Source of the DNA: Pipra filicauda
Lineage: Eukaryota > Chordata > Aves > Passeriformes > Pipridae
DNA length: 64,000 bases
Assembly: GCF_003945595.2 (NCBI RefSeq)
Contig: NW_024104765.1
Location: 186,001 to 250,000 of the forward strand
Reading direction: 5' to 3'
Part shown: piece by piece, positions 13,101-24,200 of the stretch
How the letters are laid out: each line of letters opens with the position of its first letter
How positions within the stretch are numbered: position 1 is the stretch's first letter
Notes under the pieces: model-generated
Told to the model about the DNA's origin: nothing
Seen by the model: the letters and a program-made list of their open reading frames with translations, nothing else
The model's database searches: none
Position numbers and translations under genes: made by a program

Positions 13101-15034
13101 GATAAAAACAGAGGAGAGGGAATGTTGGTAACCCGGCATCTTGTAAAGATGCTTGTACAAAGACAGATAGAACCAAAAACACAAAGAAAAGGTCTTCTTT
13201 AGTAGTGAAAAACATTTAGAAATATGAAGTTCAAGGAAGACAGTCTTAGCCACAGGTTTTCTAAAAAAAAAAAAAATTAATCAGACAATAATGTCTCTAT
13301 GTGAGAGTGACAGTTAAGCATGAAGGTTGCAAGGGTCAGTAACACTTGCAGACTGTATTTTTCTTTCAAGATGAGAGGTTAAGTGTGTAGGTTACATGTC
13401 TCCTGGGTCTGGCTGTCTATAAATTAGGAAATCCAGGGCTCAAGAGCACCACTGCACTAAGACAAGGTCTGCTGACAAGCACAGCTCTGGAGCAGCTACA
13501 TGCTGCTGTGGGGCAATCAAACAAGCTTGCTGCCTCTGTTAGCATAGATGTCATGCACGTATCAGGGGAGAGCACTTCAGCTGACTTTAATCAGGTTAAC
13601 TCAGGTCACTCATGTAGCTGCAGTGACTGGGAACTCCAGGGCTGAGAATCTACCATTTCTTGGCTGGGTGAATTAACCCATTCAGCACTCCATGCTAATG
13701 TAAAATAATGTGTCTGGTACCCAAGCCGGCTCATTTCAGCACTTATACAAATGCAGTCTGCAAAACAAATAGAGACAAATCAAAACATCTTTTCCTTTTC
13801 TGCACTGTCAGGCACAGATCTATAGTGAAAGAAGGTTTCTATCTCCATAAAGCACCTCTGTAGAAAGAAGACGCACAGGAAGAAGGTCTTCTTGCAACAA
13901 CTTGATGGGAAAGGCAGCACTTACATGTTTTGACAGTGTAGGGTTGTACTACAAATTCTACCCCAAAATATCTAGCAAGATCCAGCTATCCATGTCTCTT
14001 GGCTCCATGGTGTGGTAAAATACAGCTTCTGGTGTCCATAGGTTAAACATCTCAGGATTTAAAGTAGAGCATGAAAAGGGTAAAGTGAAGTGAACTGCAA
14101 GGAATGAGCTGAACTTCACACGGGTATTTTGTGTAGTATAAAACAAAACAGACTTTTTAAATGTACAGTGCTAAGGTTCTAAAGTGTTATGAGAAGTGAT
14201 AATGAGTTTTATTTTTTATGAGTTTGTTTTTTCATTTGATTGTCTCTTTAAAGCAAGTTATTATAAACTTAGAGTATTATATATTACAAATTATTACAAT
14301 TAGAGTATGCAGCTACTGTAGGGTTTTTGTGAGACATCTGTATATTTTACCACCACAGTGAATTTTATTTATGGCTGACTTAAAACAGGACTAAATCTGC
14401 ATTGAGTCCTAGTTTGTATCAGATTGCAGCTCAGCATCATCTTAGGAGCTTTCACTGCCTAAGATTTACTAATTTTTATATTGAAGTAGATAAAAATGAG
14501 TAATCATCTGTGAATGATAATTATGCCACTGCTTGTGGGAGGGAACATGGTTTGAAGATCATCGCTAATTATTGTTTCTCATTTGCATGTGCCAAGATAC
14601 GCACCAGAAAAGCTTACCTCCATCCTGGATGGATTTCTTTCAAAAAAACGCTTTGCAAAACTACCAGCTTGTGGTCTTTCATTGACTCGGATCAGATTGC
14701 ACCAGGGTTTTTGGGAGGCAGCACCAATTTTCTCTCAGGCTTCTAAACTGGGAAGGGAATCCTCTGGGCTGGCAGTGTCCACTGGGAAAGAAGGTTAAGC
14801 CTCCCTGACAAGCAAGGAGAGATCCACCTTATGATGTTGAGAGGGTTAAAATATCATGGTCACTCTGGCATTTGTCCTGGGCTCTTCAGCAAAAGAGATG
14901 GAGAGCAATAGAAGATCAGATCCAGGGCCAGAAACAACAGTGCCTAAGCACCGCTTCACAGCTTGTCATTTTAGCAACCCCATAGACAGCATTTAGTTTC
15001 CAATGGAAAATAAGCAGAGCCATGAGGGTTACTG
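7199..15034. other. Intergenic DNA, no gene recognised
   Basis: No supported gene. Most of the stretch is AT-rich unique-looking DNA. The region 8,480-9,240 is especially AT-rich with several TAATTA-like homeodomain cores. A 119-codon frame at 12,121-12,480 starts with GTG, has no recognisable domain and is treated as chance. Poly-A runs occur near 13,264. Confidence 0.5.
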
Positions 15035-15054
15035 CACACACACACACACACACA
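15035..15054. repeat. (CA)10 microsatellite
   Basis: Ten uninterrupted CA dinucleotides, a simple-sequence repeat likely to vary in length between individuals. Confidence 0.95.
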
Positions 15055-18000
15055 GCTGGCCTGCAGGAGCACTTAGTTTTGCTCTTGCACAGGCAAGAGG
15101 ACAGGACTTACCACCTGAGGAGGTGATGGGTTGCTACCAAAGCGATCAGGCCTGGTGGAGGCATTGAAGCAACACCACCAGGGTGCTGCATCCTTCTCTC
15201 CCCTGGGTCCCTATGCCAGCCAGCATGGGGAAAAGCCCCTGTCCCACCCAACCATGATCTCGAGTTTGACTCATGTGTCTGTCTGGACAACAGATTGAGT
15301 TATTGCCCTGATTTTGGCTGTGGGTGAGCAACACTTACTCCCTTTTTGACTTGTTACCCTTCTTCCACTTTTCATCCTTCTTTTCACCAGCCTTGACCCT
15401 CCCTTTCTCCATCTCAGCCTCCTCCCAGATAGACAACCCTGACCAAATTACCTTCTCCCTATCAGTCCTGGTTGTCATAAATCTGGAATTTATGACACAG
15501 TTAATGTAAGCAAGCTCAGCTTTACAGATGATGAAGAATTGAGGCTGCACACGCCATGATTCAGAATTCTCCACAGAGCTCTCTCCGAGTTTCCCCTTTA
15601 TTAGGGTTCTTTGCTAAACAGCACCTGGTGTTGTCATTCAGTTAACTAGAATTCCCAGGACTTTTTGCAAACTCAGTGTTTTGATTCACACACTCCTTCT
15701 CAGCTCCAAGGCCGAAACACTCCCTTTTGATTCTAATTAACTGAATGCATGTGCTGCTGGCTTAACTTACTCCCACAAGTTTTATATGCAATTATTGTTG
15801 CAGCAGCTAAGGTGCTGTGGGTCTGGTGAGGCTGTGCTCCCAAAATGTCCCCTGTGCTCCCCTCTACTTTTCTGTGAATTTCGACCACTTCCCATATAAC
15901 TCCATCTCAACCACCTGCAAACCCCAGCCATTCCTACATAAATTGTAGCCACCTAAGACTAGTGCCATAACATGACCTCTGCAGCAGCACTGAGCTCCTC
16001 AGAAACCCAAAGCAACACCAGCATGCCAGAGTACAGTACAAAGTATTTGGAAACTTATAATCTTCAGTTAAACTCAGCTCTATCATTTGACTACGAAGAA
16101 ACCATGAAGTCCAAGAAGATTTGTTGACTTTACAAAAGCAGGATGATCTAGAAAATTGCAAGATCTTGCAAAATAAATTTGACGTGAAGGCCTGAATTTC
16201 AGGCTTTGTATATGAACTTGGAAGAGACAACCTCTTTGAGATAATAAGGAAGAGCATTGGAAGTTTAGCGTCTTTCCATAGTTTGAAATATTAGCATTAT
16301 CATAAATGTGCTAAGTTATATTTTCCATAAACTGTCTCACAAATCATGCCACAGATTCTTGTCCTTCACAGCTACAATTGTGGAAATATTGAAATTGTAA
16401 AGCTCTCAGACCAATTCAGACTTTAACAAAGTCAAATTGGTTTATTGCTGTCAAGGGGACAAAGATGTAGCAGTTGTATAGTGCCATAATTGTTTAGAGA
16501 AAATGTAGAACCATGGATGTAAAGGAACTAACCTGTGCTGCACATACACGTGCAGTGCCAGTTCCACTTGTTCTCTGCAAGTGATGTTGTTCCATGTCTT
16601 ATGAAATGGTGAAAAGTTCAGTAGCCGAGGAGTGGGAGTCAGTGTGTCCAGCAGAAATTCAGATTATGCTGCTACACCATGGTCCTCTGTGGAAAAGTGG
16701 GAGATATTTTTTGGCAGGAGCAGACATGGACATTGCCATCTCGCAGCTTAAAATTGTCCAGTTGCTTTTAAGGGACAATTAATCAACCTCTTTCCCCTTT
16801 TTTCCTCCTAGACAGCACTCAACGCCATTAACAATAATCATCTAATATGAAACCTGATTGATTGATTCCCGTTTGGAGTAACCCAGATGAGTTTCTCTCA
16901 CCAAATGCAGGAAATTAATCTGTGTGTGTAAAATCCTCTCCGTAGGAAATGACTGACAGCCTAAAGGAACACAACTGCAAAACATAAACATGGCAGTGCT
17001 TTTCATGAGAGTACTTTAAATAACTGTTGTTAATGTCCCTTCCAAGATGTCATTTAGAAAACCACAATCAATTACTATAGTGATAGCAATACTATATATA
17101 GCAATTGTACACAGGTGATAGAAATGCTGGAAACCAGCTATTCTTGACTAGAGATAGTAATATTCTCCTTGTTAACACATGTGGTATGACCACAAACACA
17201 CCTGCATTTTTAAAGATTAATGATAAGTAGCATTTCAATCCTGCACTGCATTAATAAGCAAGGTCAGTCGTTGACATCTCCTGGTAAATCACTTCCCATT
17301 TTAAAACCCCATCTCTTTTCTGGGCCAAAATACTCCACATAGGCACCATCTGACTCAAAAGTAGAGAGAGAACAGTTGGACAAGCAAGGACAATGAGGGA
17401 AAGGCTGGGACACAGGCACTGTGGGAGACTCGACACGAGCCCTGGCCGAGCCCCTAGAAGTAGTGGGTGAGTTGGCAGCAGCAGGTCAAGGGAGCTTGAG
17501 GCTGCTCCAGCACAGGAGGTGAGCTGGGAGGCGAACAGCCGGGGCTATGGGACCCTGTGCATTCTGTAAGGCAGGAGTTGGAATCAGATCATATAGAAAT
17601 AAGGATGGCCTGGAAAGAGGAGCAGCCAGGGTGGAAGAGCAGGTGAAAGGAGCCACAAAGCCTACAGTCAACTAATTATAACTGACTAGTTATAATGCCA
17701 GTGTGTATCCTCATGAAGTGGGTAAGGGATGACAAGAGGCACATACTTAAGCTGTAGAAGAAACCTTCATCCCTTAAAAACTGAAGTGACTTTTCAGCAT
17801 TTAAATATACTTTCTTAATATTGGCTTAATACCATTCTTGTATGTAGTATTTATGTTGTTTGAATTGCTAAGGGCTCATTTCCTATAAGGAGCTTGGGAA
17901 TTAAAACTGAATTAATTCCCCAGTGATGGGTTTTGACCATAAACCGATGGCCTTGCATGATCTGAGGTACCTGTAGGCTGGTGTTCTGCAAGGGTGATGT

Positions 18001-21000
18001 TTTGTTTATATTTTTCCCTGTCTTCAATTATTGCAGTGATTTTCCAAGGAAAAAAATGCTGGCCCCACTGAGCAGTGTGCAGATTTAAACAACCAAACTC
18101 CCCCATTTCATCAGCAGTATCCTTTATCCTAAAGGAAACCTGGTGCTTGGTCTGATTAAGTTTGTTTAAAGACAGGTTAATTAAGGAAAGAAAGAATTTA
18201 TTTTTCGGAGTATCCTTGTGGTACAGAGAACAGATAGAGCTTAGAAAGGATTTCCCTTGGGATGCATCAGTGGGAAAGGCTATCCTGGGGAAGAACCACA
18301 GCAATTCAGCTCCTCCTGGATTAAAGATGCATATAGACAGTGCTCAGCAGAGAAAATGGTGGGGAACACACAGCATGGGGAGATGTGCCAGGACCATGAA
18401 ACTTCAGAGCCCCTAGAGAAGTGAAGGACAGGAAAAAGAAATGCTGCTTACATCAAGAAGCATCACGAGCTCTCCTGTGGGTGGACTGGCTCAGTAAGTG
18501 GTTGTGGAAGACATGAGAATCCCATGGTGTCTTCAGGTGTCTTTGGACCGGTGTGCTTGTGGATGGGTTACACTCGTTAAGTGATAATGCTGAGGAAAGT
18601 TTATTAATTACAATTGCTTCTAGTCTGTTCTCCGGGAGTTTAGGGAAGTAGAGAAAACCCTTATCCTCTGGTCAAAACATCAGACATAGTAAGGGTGCAA
18701 ACTAAATAAATCAGGATCTGGCTTGACAGAGAGGACTCCCATGAACAATTTATGAAAATGTTTGAGCTGAAGTTTTGACTTTAGGCCTAAACAGTCAAAT
18801 TGCCATTTCCAGTCCTGAAGACTGATGGATGGATTTCCATCTGACTTCTCCAGTCATTTTTTAATAAGCAGGCTTGATATTTTCTCCGAGGCTATTCATA
18901 TTTCAAAGCAGTTTAAAGCAGTTTCTTAAGAGTGGATTCTGCCTTAGGGGAAGGTGGTTTTGCTGTTCCTTGGGCAGAATTTAAAACTGACATTTTGCTA
19001 ATCCAGAGTCTATAAAAATACAAATCAGCTTTCCTAGAGCCTATCCACAAATAGCAGTTTTTTCTAAAGTTTCTATTTTTGATTGTTCCTCATTCAGCTC
19101 ATTCTGAAGATGGCACTCCAATTTCTGAATAAGAGCGTATGTACACAGAGCTAAGCAGTTGACTAGCTTTAAATTCATAATTTCTCATTCAATTTCTTAA
19201 TTCCTTATTAGCTTCCACGTTCAAACTCTCTCTCGGAGCCTAATCCAAGTCCCACTGGTGTCAGTGAGAATGGGTTTTACCTTTCAAATTTAGCCATCTA
19301 AAAATCTGGCGTGTATTCTAAATGCAACTGTGGAGGAGCCACTTGTAGTCAAAATAGAGACAATCAGCATTTCCAGGACATGATTCATAACATCTGCCCT
19401 AAAGACTTGTCTTGAGAGGGGACGAGTGTATTTCTGGCAGCCACTATCTTATTCCCCTGCCTGTTGAGGGAGCCTGTACAACCAGTACAGGCTTACTTAC
19501 TCTTTGATAAAAGAAGCCAGGTGATGAAACTCCAAAGCAATTTAATTAGAGGTGAGATAAGAAAAGGATTTAATTCGTGCCTCCAAGGCATGGGGTTACA
19601 AGACGCACACATGGCCTCTGCCTCAGGTGCTTACAATTTGTAACACTGTTTGTCCAATCCGAGGTTTTCCCACCCTCTGGCTTTTGCCCTGGTCCACCCC
19701 CAGTCCACACCTGGGGAATTGAGGCTGGGGTCTTTTTGGGATCACCTACTTTGTCCCCCTAGTCTTCCTCAGAGCACAAAGGGCACACATTCACCCAGCT
19801 CTTGGCTGCATCTTGCAGTTTAGGCCAGAGTACAAGTGTTCTCTAAACAGAATAGGCCTACCTTGACAAGAGACTAAACATTTCTAATGGAATTCAGGGG
19901 ATATTTGATATGGGGAGCATGGAATGGGGTAATAGGGTTAAGAATCTGTGTAATTGCTATGCTAAGGGTAAGGGAAAGGGTAAAGGAGTACATGCTGCTG
20001 TTTCTAAAATCTACTTCTCCTGTATAACTACTTATAAGACTTATAAAAATTAGAAATACCAAAAAACTAAAAGGACCTTAAGGCATCACAGGGGAAGGAA
20101 TCTTTCTGTTTATTTTCATGGGAAAAGATTCAGACTTTCAGTTTTCTGCATCCTTTCTGCAAGGTAAATTACAAATGAGTAAGCAAAGCCCCAGAGCATA
20201 TCCCAAGTTGCATCTCATGGACTGCTAAACGGCTTCAATCAGCATTTGGGATGTATGGAAAAGACATCTGAACTCCTGAAACAGCATTAAACGTTGGGGT
20301 TTTTTTTAATTATTATTCATACCTTGCATCACACTGGGCTCCTTGACAGGGAGCACAATTAGATAGAAATCTCAAAGCAATGGCAAAATCTTTTTGTCTG
20401 TCTTCTTTAAAGATGCTCACGGTGAGCTATGTGGAATGTCAGGAATAATTAGACAAAACTATATAAGCTCCTAGCAACACTGATGAGATGTGTAAAACTA
20501 AGCATTCTCCATAAAGTTTTAAACATTGTTTGAAACCTGCATGATAAAGGTAACCTGAGAAATTTTTAAGCACAGTTTCAAATATATTAATACAGACATG
20601 GATATGAAAAAGCAGAATGGAAAACTGTGAAATGCCGGCATGCCTCTGCTGCTCGTTTTCAAAGGTGATACATAGAAGTAATTGATGACTCTCATACAGC
20701 AATTGAAATGAAAAGGCAAATTTCCTCAGCTCTTCATCTGCTGGAATGTATTTTAACAAGCAGGAAAAAGACTAGCTCCTGGTATCAATAATTCACAAAG
20801 ATTACAGACATGTTTGTGAGAAGGGACCTCCCACTTTAAGTAAAATCTCCAAAACCAAAGAAGGAATAACCATTTCATATCATCGGGAAATCTGGCCCAA
20901 AGTGCCCTTTGGAGAAGGAAAAAAGAGAACCATGAATGCAGAGAAAAGGGGGGAGAAAAGGCAAGTGAAAAGAGAAGAAGGAAAACCACACCAACATTTT

Positions 21001-21083
21001 ATTTGAGATAGTAATGTTAGAAATGTAGAACTCTGTACCAAAAGGTGGGATTATCCTCGATTGACTAATAGATGTGATTTTAT
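15055..21083. other. Intergenic DNA or HTR1E upstream/intronic DNA
   Basis: No coding exon is seen. Because HTR1E probably has a noncoding first exon further upstream (as in human), part or all of this may be its first intron. No CpG-rich promoter is visible here. Small ORFs of 60-130 codons lack recognisable domains. Confidence 0.45.
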
Positions 21084-21090
21084 CTTCTAG

Positions 21091-21252
21091 GAAAACAATG
21101 AATAGGAGGAAACCTGGAAGCTTTTTGCTGCTTTGTTGAATATGGGATTATAAAAAAAAATTGCACCTGGAACATCTCTCTAAATGGATGACTTCTGAAC
21201 CTGCAACCCTTCATTACCTGAAGCAGCACCTTCTTGCATCCTGGAGGAGAAA
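21091..21252 (+). promoter_or_regulatory. HTR1E 5' leader with splice acceptor and four upstream ATGs
   Basis: A pyrimidine-rich tract ending in TTCTAG at 21,084-21,090 is a good 3' splice site, so the last HTR1E exon probably starts at 21,091. This fits the known mammalian gene, where the whole CDS lies in one exon behind a 5' UTR intron. Four ATGs precede the CDS. They open uORFs at 21,098-21,139 (13 aa), 21,142-21,153 (3 aa), 21,184-21,198 (4 aa) and 21,188-21,256 (22 aa). The last ends in a TGA that overlaps the CDS start as ATGA. This suggests translational damping. The acceptor is predicted by eye, not shown by RNA. Confidence 0.55.
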
Positions 21253-22347
21253 ATGAATTTCACAAATTGCACCACTGAAGCCAGTGGGGCTGCAAAGCCA
21301 AAAACAGTAACTGAAAAGATGCTTGTTACCCTGACCTTGGCCACAATCACAACCTTGACTATGCTGCTGAATTCTGCTGTAATTGCAGCAATCTCCACAA
21401 CCAAGAAGCTCCACCAGCCGGCAAATTATCTCATATGTTCACTAGCTGTGACAGATCTCCTTGTTGCTGTTCTCGTCATGCCCTTGAGCATCACTTACAT
21501 AATGATAGATAAATGGACTTTGGGATACTTCATCTGTGAGATCTGGCTTAGCGTCGACATGACCTGTTGCACATGTTCAATCCTTCATCTGTGTGTCATT
21601 GCATTGGACAGGTACTGGGCAATCACAGACGCTATCGAATACGCCAGGAAAAGAACGGCAAAGAGAGCTGGGCTGATGATAGTCACCGTGTGGGCTATCT
21701 CCATTTTCATATCAATGCCCCCTTTGTTTTGGAGAAATCACCACAGCATCAATATTCCCAGCGAGTGTCGCATTCAGCACGATCATGTAATCTACACTAT
21801 TTATTCCACATTTGGGGCATTTTACATACCCTTGACTTTGATCCTGATCCTGTACTACAGAATTTACCACGCTGCAAAGAGCCTTTACCAAAAGCGGGGT
21901 TCAAGCCGCCACCTCAGCAACAGGAGCACAGACAGCCAAAACTCTTTTGCCAGCTGCAAGCTCACACAGACATTCTGCGTCTCGGACTTTTCCACGTCTG
22001 ACCCGACCACAGAGTTTGATAAAATCAACGCATCCGTGAGGATCCCACCTTTCGAGAATGACTTGGACCTGGCTGGCGACCGGCAGCAGATCTCCACGAC
22101 AAGGGAACGAAAGGCTGCTCGCATTTTGGGGCTGATTTTAGGTGCTTTCATTTTGTCCTGGTTGCCCTTTTTCATCAAGGAACTGCTTGTGGGCCTCCAC
22201 ATTTGCACTGTCTCTCCAGAAGTAGCGGACTTCTTGACCTGGCTTGGATATGTCAACTCCCTCATCAACCCTTTGCTGTACACGAGCTTCAACGAGGATT
22301 TCAAGCTGGCCTTTAGAAAGCTTATCAGGTGTCGGGAACATACATAA
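21253..22347 (+). CDS. HTR1E: 5-hydroxytryptamine receptor 1E (class A GPCR)
   Basis: A complete intronless 364-codon frame, the same length class as human HTR1E (365 aa) and very similar along its whole length. The encoded protein is a plasma-membrane serotonin receptor of the 5-HT1 group, which couples to Gi/o and lowers cAMP. Visible hallmarks: N-glycosylation sequons at Asn2 and Asn5; Asn40 (1.50) in TM1; Asp68 (2.50) in 'LAVTDLL'; the amine-binding Asp102 (3.32); the DRY motif 119-121; the Cys95-Cys172 disulfide pair; a long Ser/Thr-rich third intracellular loop (about 205-285); 'TRERKAAR' with Glu285 (6.30) completing the ionic lock; the toggle Trp303 in 'SWLPFF'; NPLLY 339-343; and a short tail with Cys360, a possible palmitoylation site. 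The start ATG matches the conserved MN-TNCTTEAS N-terminus. The closest alternative, HTR1F, is excluded by this N-terminus and the loop sequence. No frameshift or lost key residue is seen. Mouse and rat lack HTR1E, so bird models are useful for it. Confidence 0.98.
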   Translation: MNFTNCTTEASGAAKPKTVTEKMLVTLTLATITTLTMLLNSAVIAAISTTKKLHQPANYLICSLAVTDLLVAVLVMPLSITYIMIDKWTLGYFICEIWLSVDMTCCTCSILHLCVIALDRYWAITDAIEYARKRTAKRAGLMIVTVWAISIFISMPPLFWRNHHSINIPSECRIQHDHVIYTIYSTFGAFYIPLTLILILYYRIYHAAKSLYQKRGSSRHLSNRSTDSQNSFASCKLTQTFCVSDFSTSDPTTEFDKINASVRIPPFENDLDLAGDRQQISTTRERKAARILGLILGAFILSWLPFFIKELLVGLHICTVSPEVADFLTWLGYVNSLINPLLYTSFNEDFKLAFRKLIRCREHT

Positions 22348-22560
22348 AAATACTGGGAGATGATGATGCTGACATGACTCCTAGCCTTAAAATTGAGCAA
22401 AATAATTTGACTTTGTCACCATTTCCCTTGATAAAAGGGATTTTTGTGTTTGCCTATTTGCTTGACTTATTGTCAGCCTGTAATTCATTATGCTGTTTTT
22501 TTAATCTCTAGTGTTATTCATGGTAAAGGGTTTGAAATAAATTTATTCTACAAAGGAAAA
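22348..22560 (+). terminator. HTR1E: HTR1E 3' UTR start and candidate poly(A) signal
   Basis: An AATAAA hexamer lies at 22,536-22,541, about 190 bases after the stop codon, in T-rich surroundings. It would give a short 3' UTR. Brain receptor genes often use longer 3' UTRs, so further downstream signals may also be used. Confidence 0.45.
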
Positions 22561-23893
22561 GATTTTTTAGAAATGAAACAACAAAAGAGATATTATTACT
22601 ATTAGATACTGATGTTTAAGACATTTTTGTAATCAATGATTCAAGAAGCAAACAACGGTATTCACTTTTATACTTTTTCCATTTAAGAATCAAACATCTA
22701 AATTGTCATGCACTGTAAAACTGAACCCCATAAATACATATTCAAAAATTAATAAACACTTCATGATCATGACAGCTAAACAACAAATCTTTACTTTGAA
22801 TGGCATTCTGTAACAGCCACTTAGAAGGGAAATTACCACCATTTCCACTTTGGGCTGTAGCAGAATAAACTATTCCTTTCTTCAGGAATACACTCCCAAA
22901 ACAGAAAGCAAAGTTCAGTTCATTGCATCCGAAAATTAATCTCATTTTTTATTCCAAAGCAATTGTTTAGGTGACTGTCTTCATATAATATTCCAGATTT
23001 ATCTGAAAAGAGTTGGGCAGACACCTCTGCAGTTTGTTTGGGAATTGAGAGGATGCAGCTAGCAAGTGTCACACTTGTGAAACTAATTGCACATCTGACT
23101 GGTCACACATTTAATACCACTAACCTTATTTCTTCAGACCTTGTATTTTGGCCGGTTCTGGAATGATATTATTCACTTGTGTCACACTTCACCTGGGCCT
23201 TGTAGTGAACAACCCCATGTATTGATTGATCTTACCCCACTGACTTAAACAACTGGAAATCTTTTCTAGCTAACATTAATACCTAAAAAGAGGGAAAAAT
23301 TAATCTCAGTCACTGAAAATGTTTTTTAGTGAGGAAGCACAGAGATCCCGTATGGTTTTTCCTTTTTGCAGCTTGTTGGAGGTGGAAACTGTTGATTGAA
23401 ACTGGGGAAGTGTGTTCTTATCCTGCCTATCTCTAAAGCTTCCAAAGCAGCTCCCCAGAGTACCTATGCTGTTAAGGAAAAAAAAAATAGCTGGGAATTA
23501 AAATAAAATGTAGTATTGTTAAGAAGTGCTGTAGAATAATTGTATTTTTTCTTTCAGCAAGCTCAATGGAAATGATTATCAAAGAAAAGGATTGGGCATA
23601 ATTTCCTGAAACAAGGTGAATATGACAGGGAAGACAGGACATATGAGCAGTTCTGGCTAGAAGAGAGTAGGTTTTGGTGTCTCTTGAGTCATTTCCTGCT
23701 CTTCTACAAGGGTGCCTAGCTGCAATAATGATCAGAAAGGGAAGAGTAAATATGCAAGACTGCCCCAGCAGACAGTCTGAGCCACCCCAAGGCACTCAGC
23801 TAAGATGAGGCAGAAGCTATACTCCAGCCAGCTTCCTTGGGCTGTCACTGGGGCTAAGGTTCAGCTGTGGGCTGCAGAAGGGTCTTTGCAGAT
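22561..23893. other. HTR1E downstream DNA, no gene recognised
   Basis: AT-rich sequence that may be an extended 3' UTR. No coding exon or repeat is recognised. Confidence 0.5.
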
Positions 23894-24006
23894 TGGACGT
23901 GGCACTGAGTGCCATGATCTAGTAAATGGACTGGATTTGGACCAAGGGTTGGACTCGATGATCTCGGAGGTCTTTTCCAACCCAATCGATTCTATGATTC
24001 TATGAC
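23894..24006 (+). mobile_element. CR1 LINE 3'-end fragment
   Basis: About 110 bp of CR1 3' UTR with 'gttggactcgatgatctcgg', 'aggtcttttccaacccaatc' and two copies of the ATTCTATG-type tail unit. It looks less diverged than the other copies in the window, hence probably younger. Confidence 0.92.
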
Positions 24007-24112
24007 AGAAGAAAGAAAGAGGTGGGAGTGACAATGCTGGTGAAAGGTGTTTCAGAGTGGAAAACCAACAAAATGAGATAAGCTGCCAGCTCTGACTGCT
24101 GCTCCTAAGGGC

Positions 24113-24200
24113 ACACAGAATAATTTAGGTTGGAAGAGATCTCTGGAAGCCAACTAGTCCAACCCCCCTACTAAAAACAAACCTCCAAGTGGCACCAACC
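24113..24200 (-). mobile_element. CR1 LINE 3'-end fragment, opposite strand
   Basis: The + strand shows 'cacagaataatttaggttgg', then 'aagagatctctggaagccaa' and 'ctagtccaaccccc', the reverse complement of a CR1 3' end. It faces the fragment that ends at 24,006, so the two CR1 tails are tail-to-tail about 105 bp apart. Confidence 0.85.
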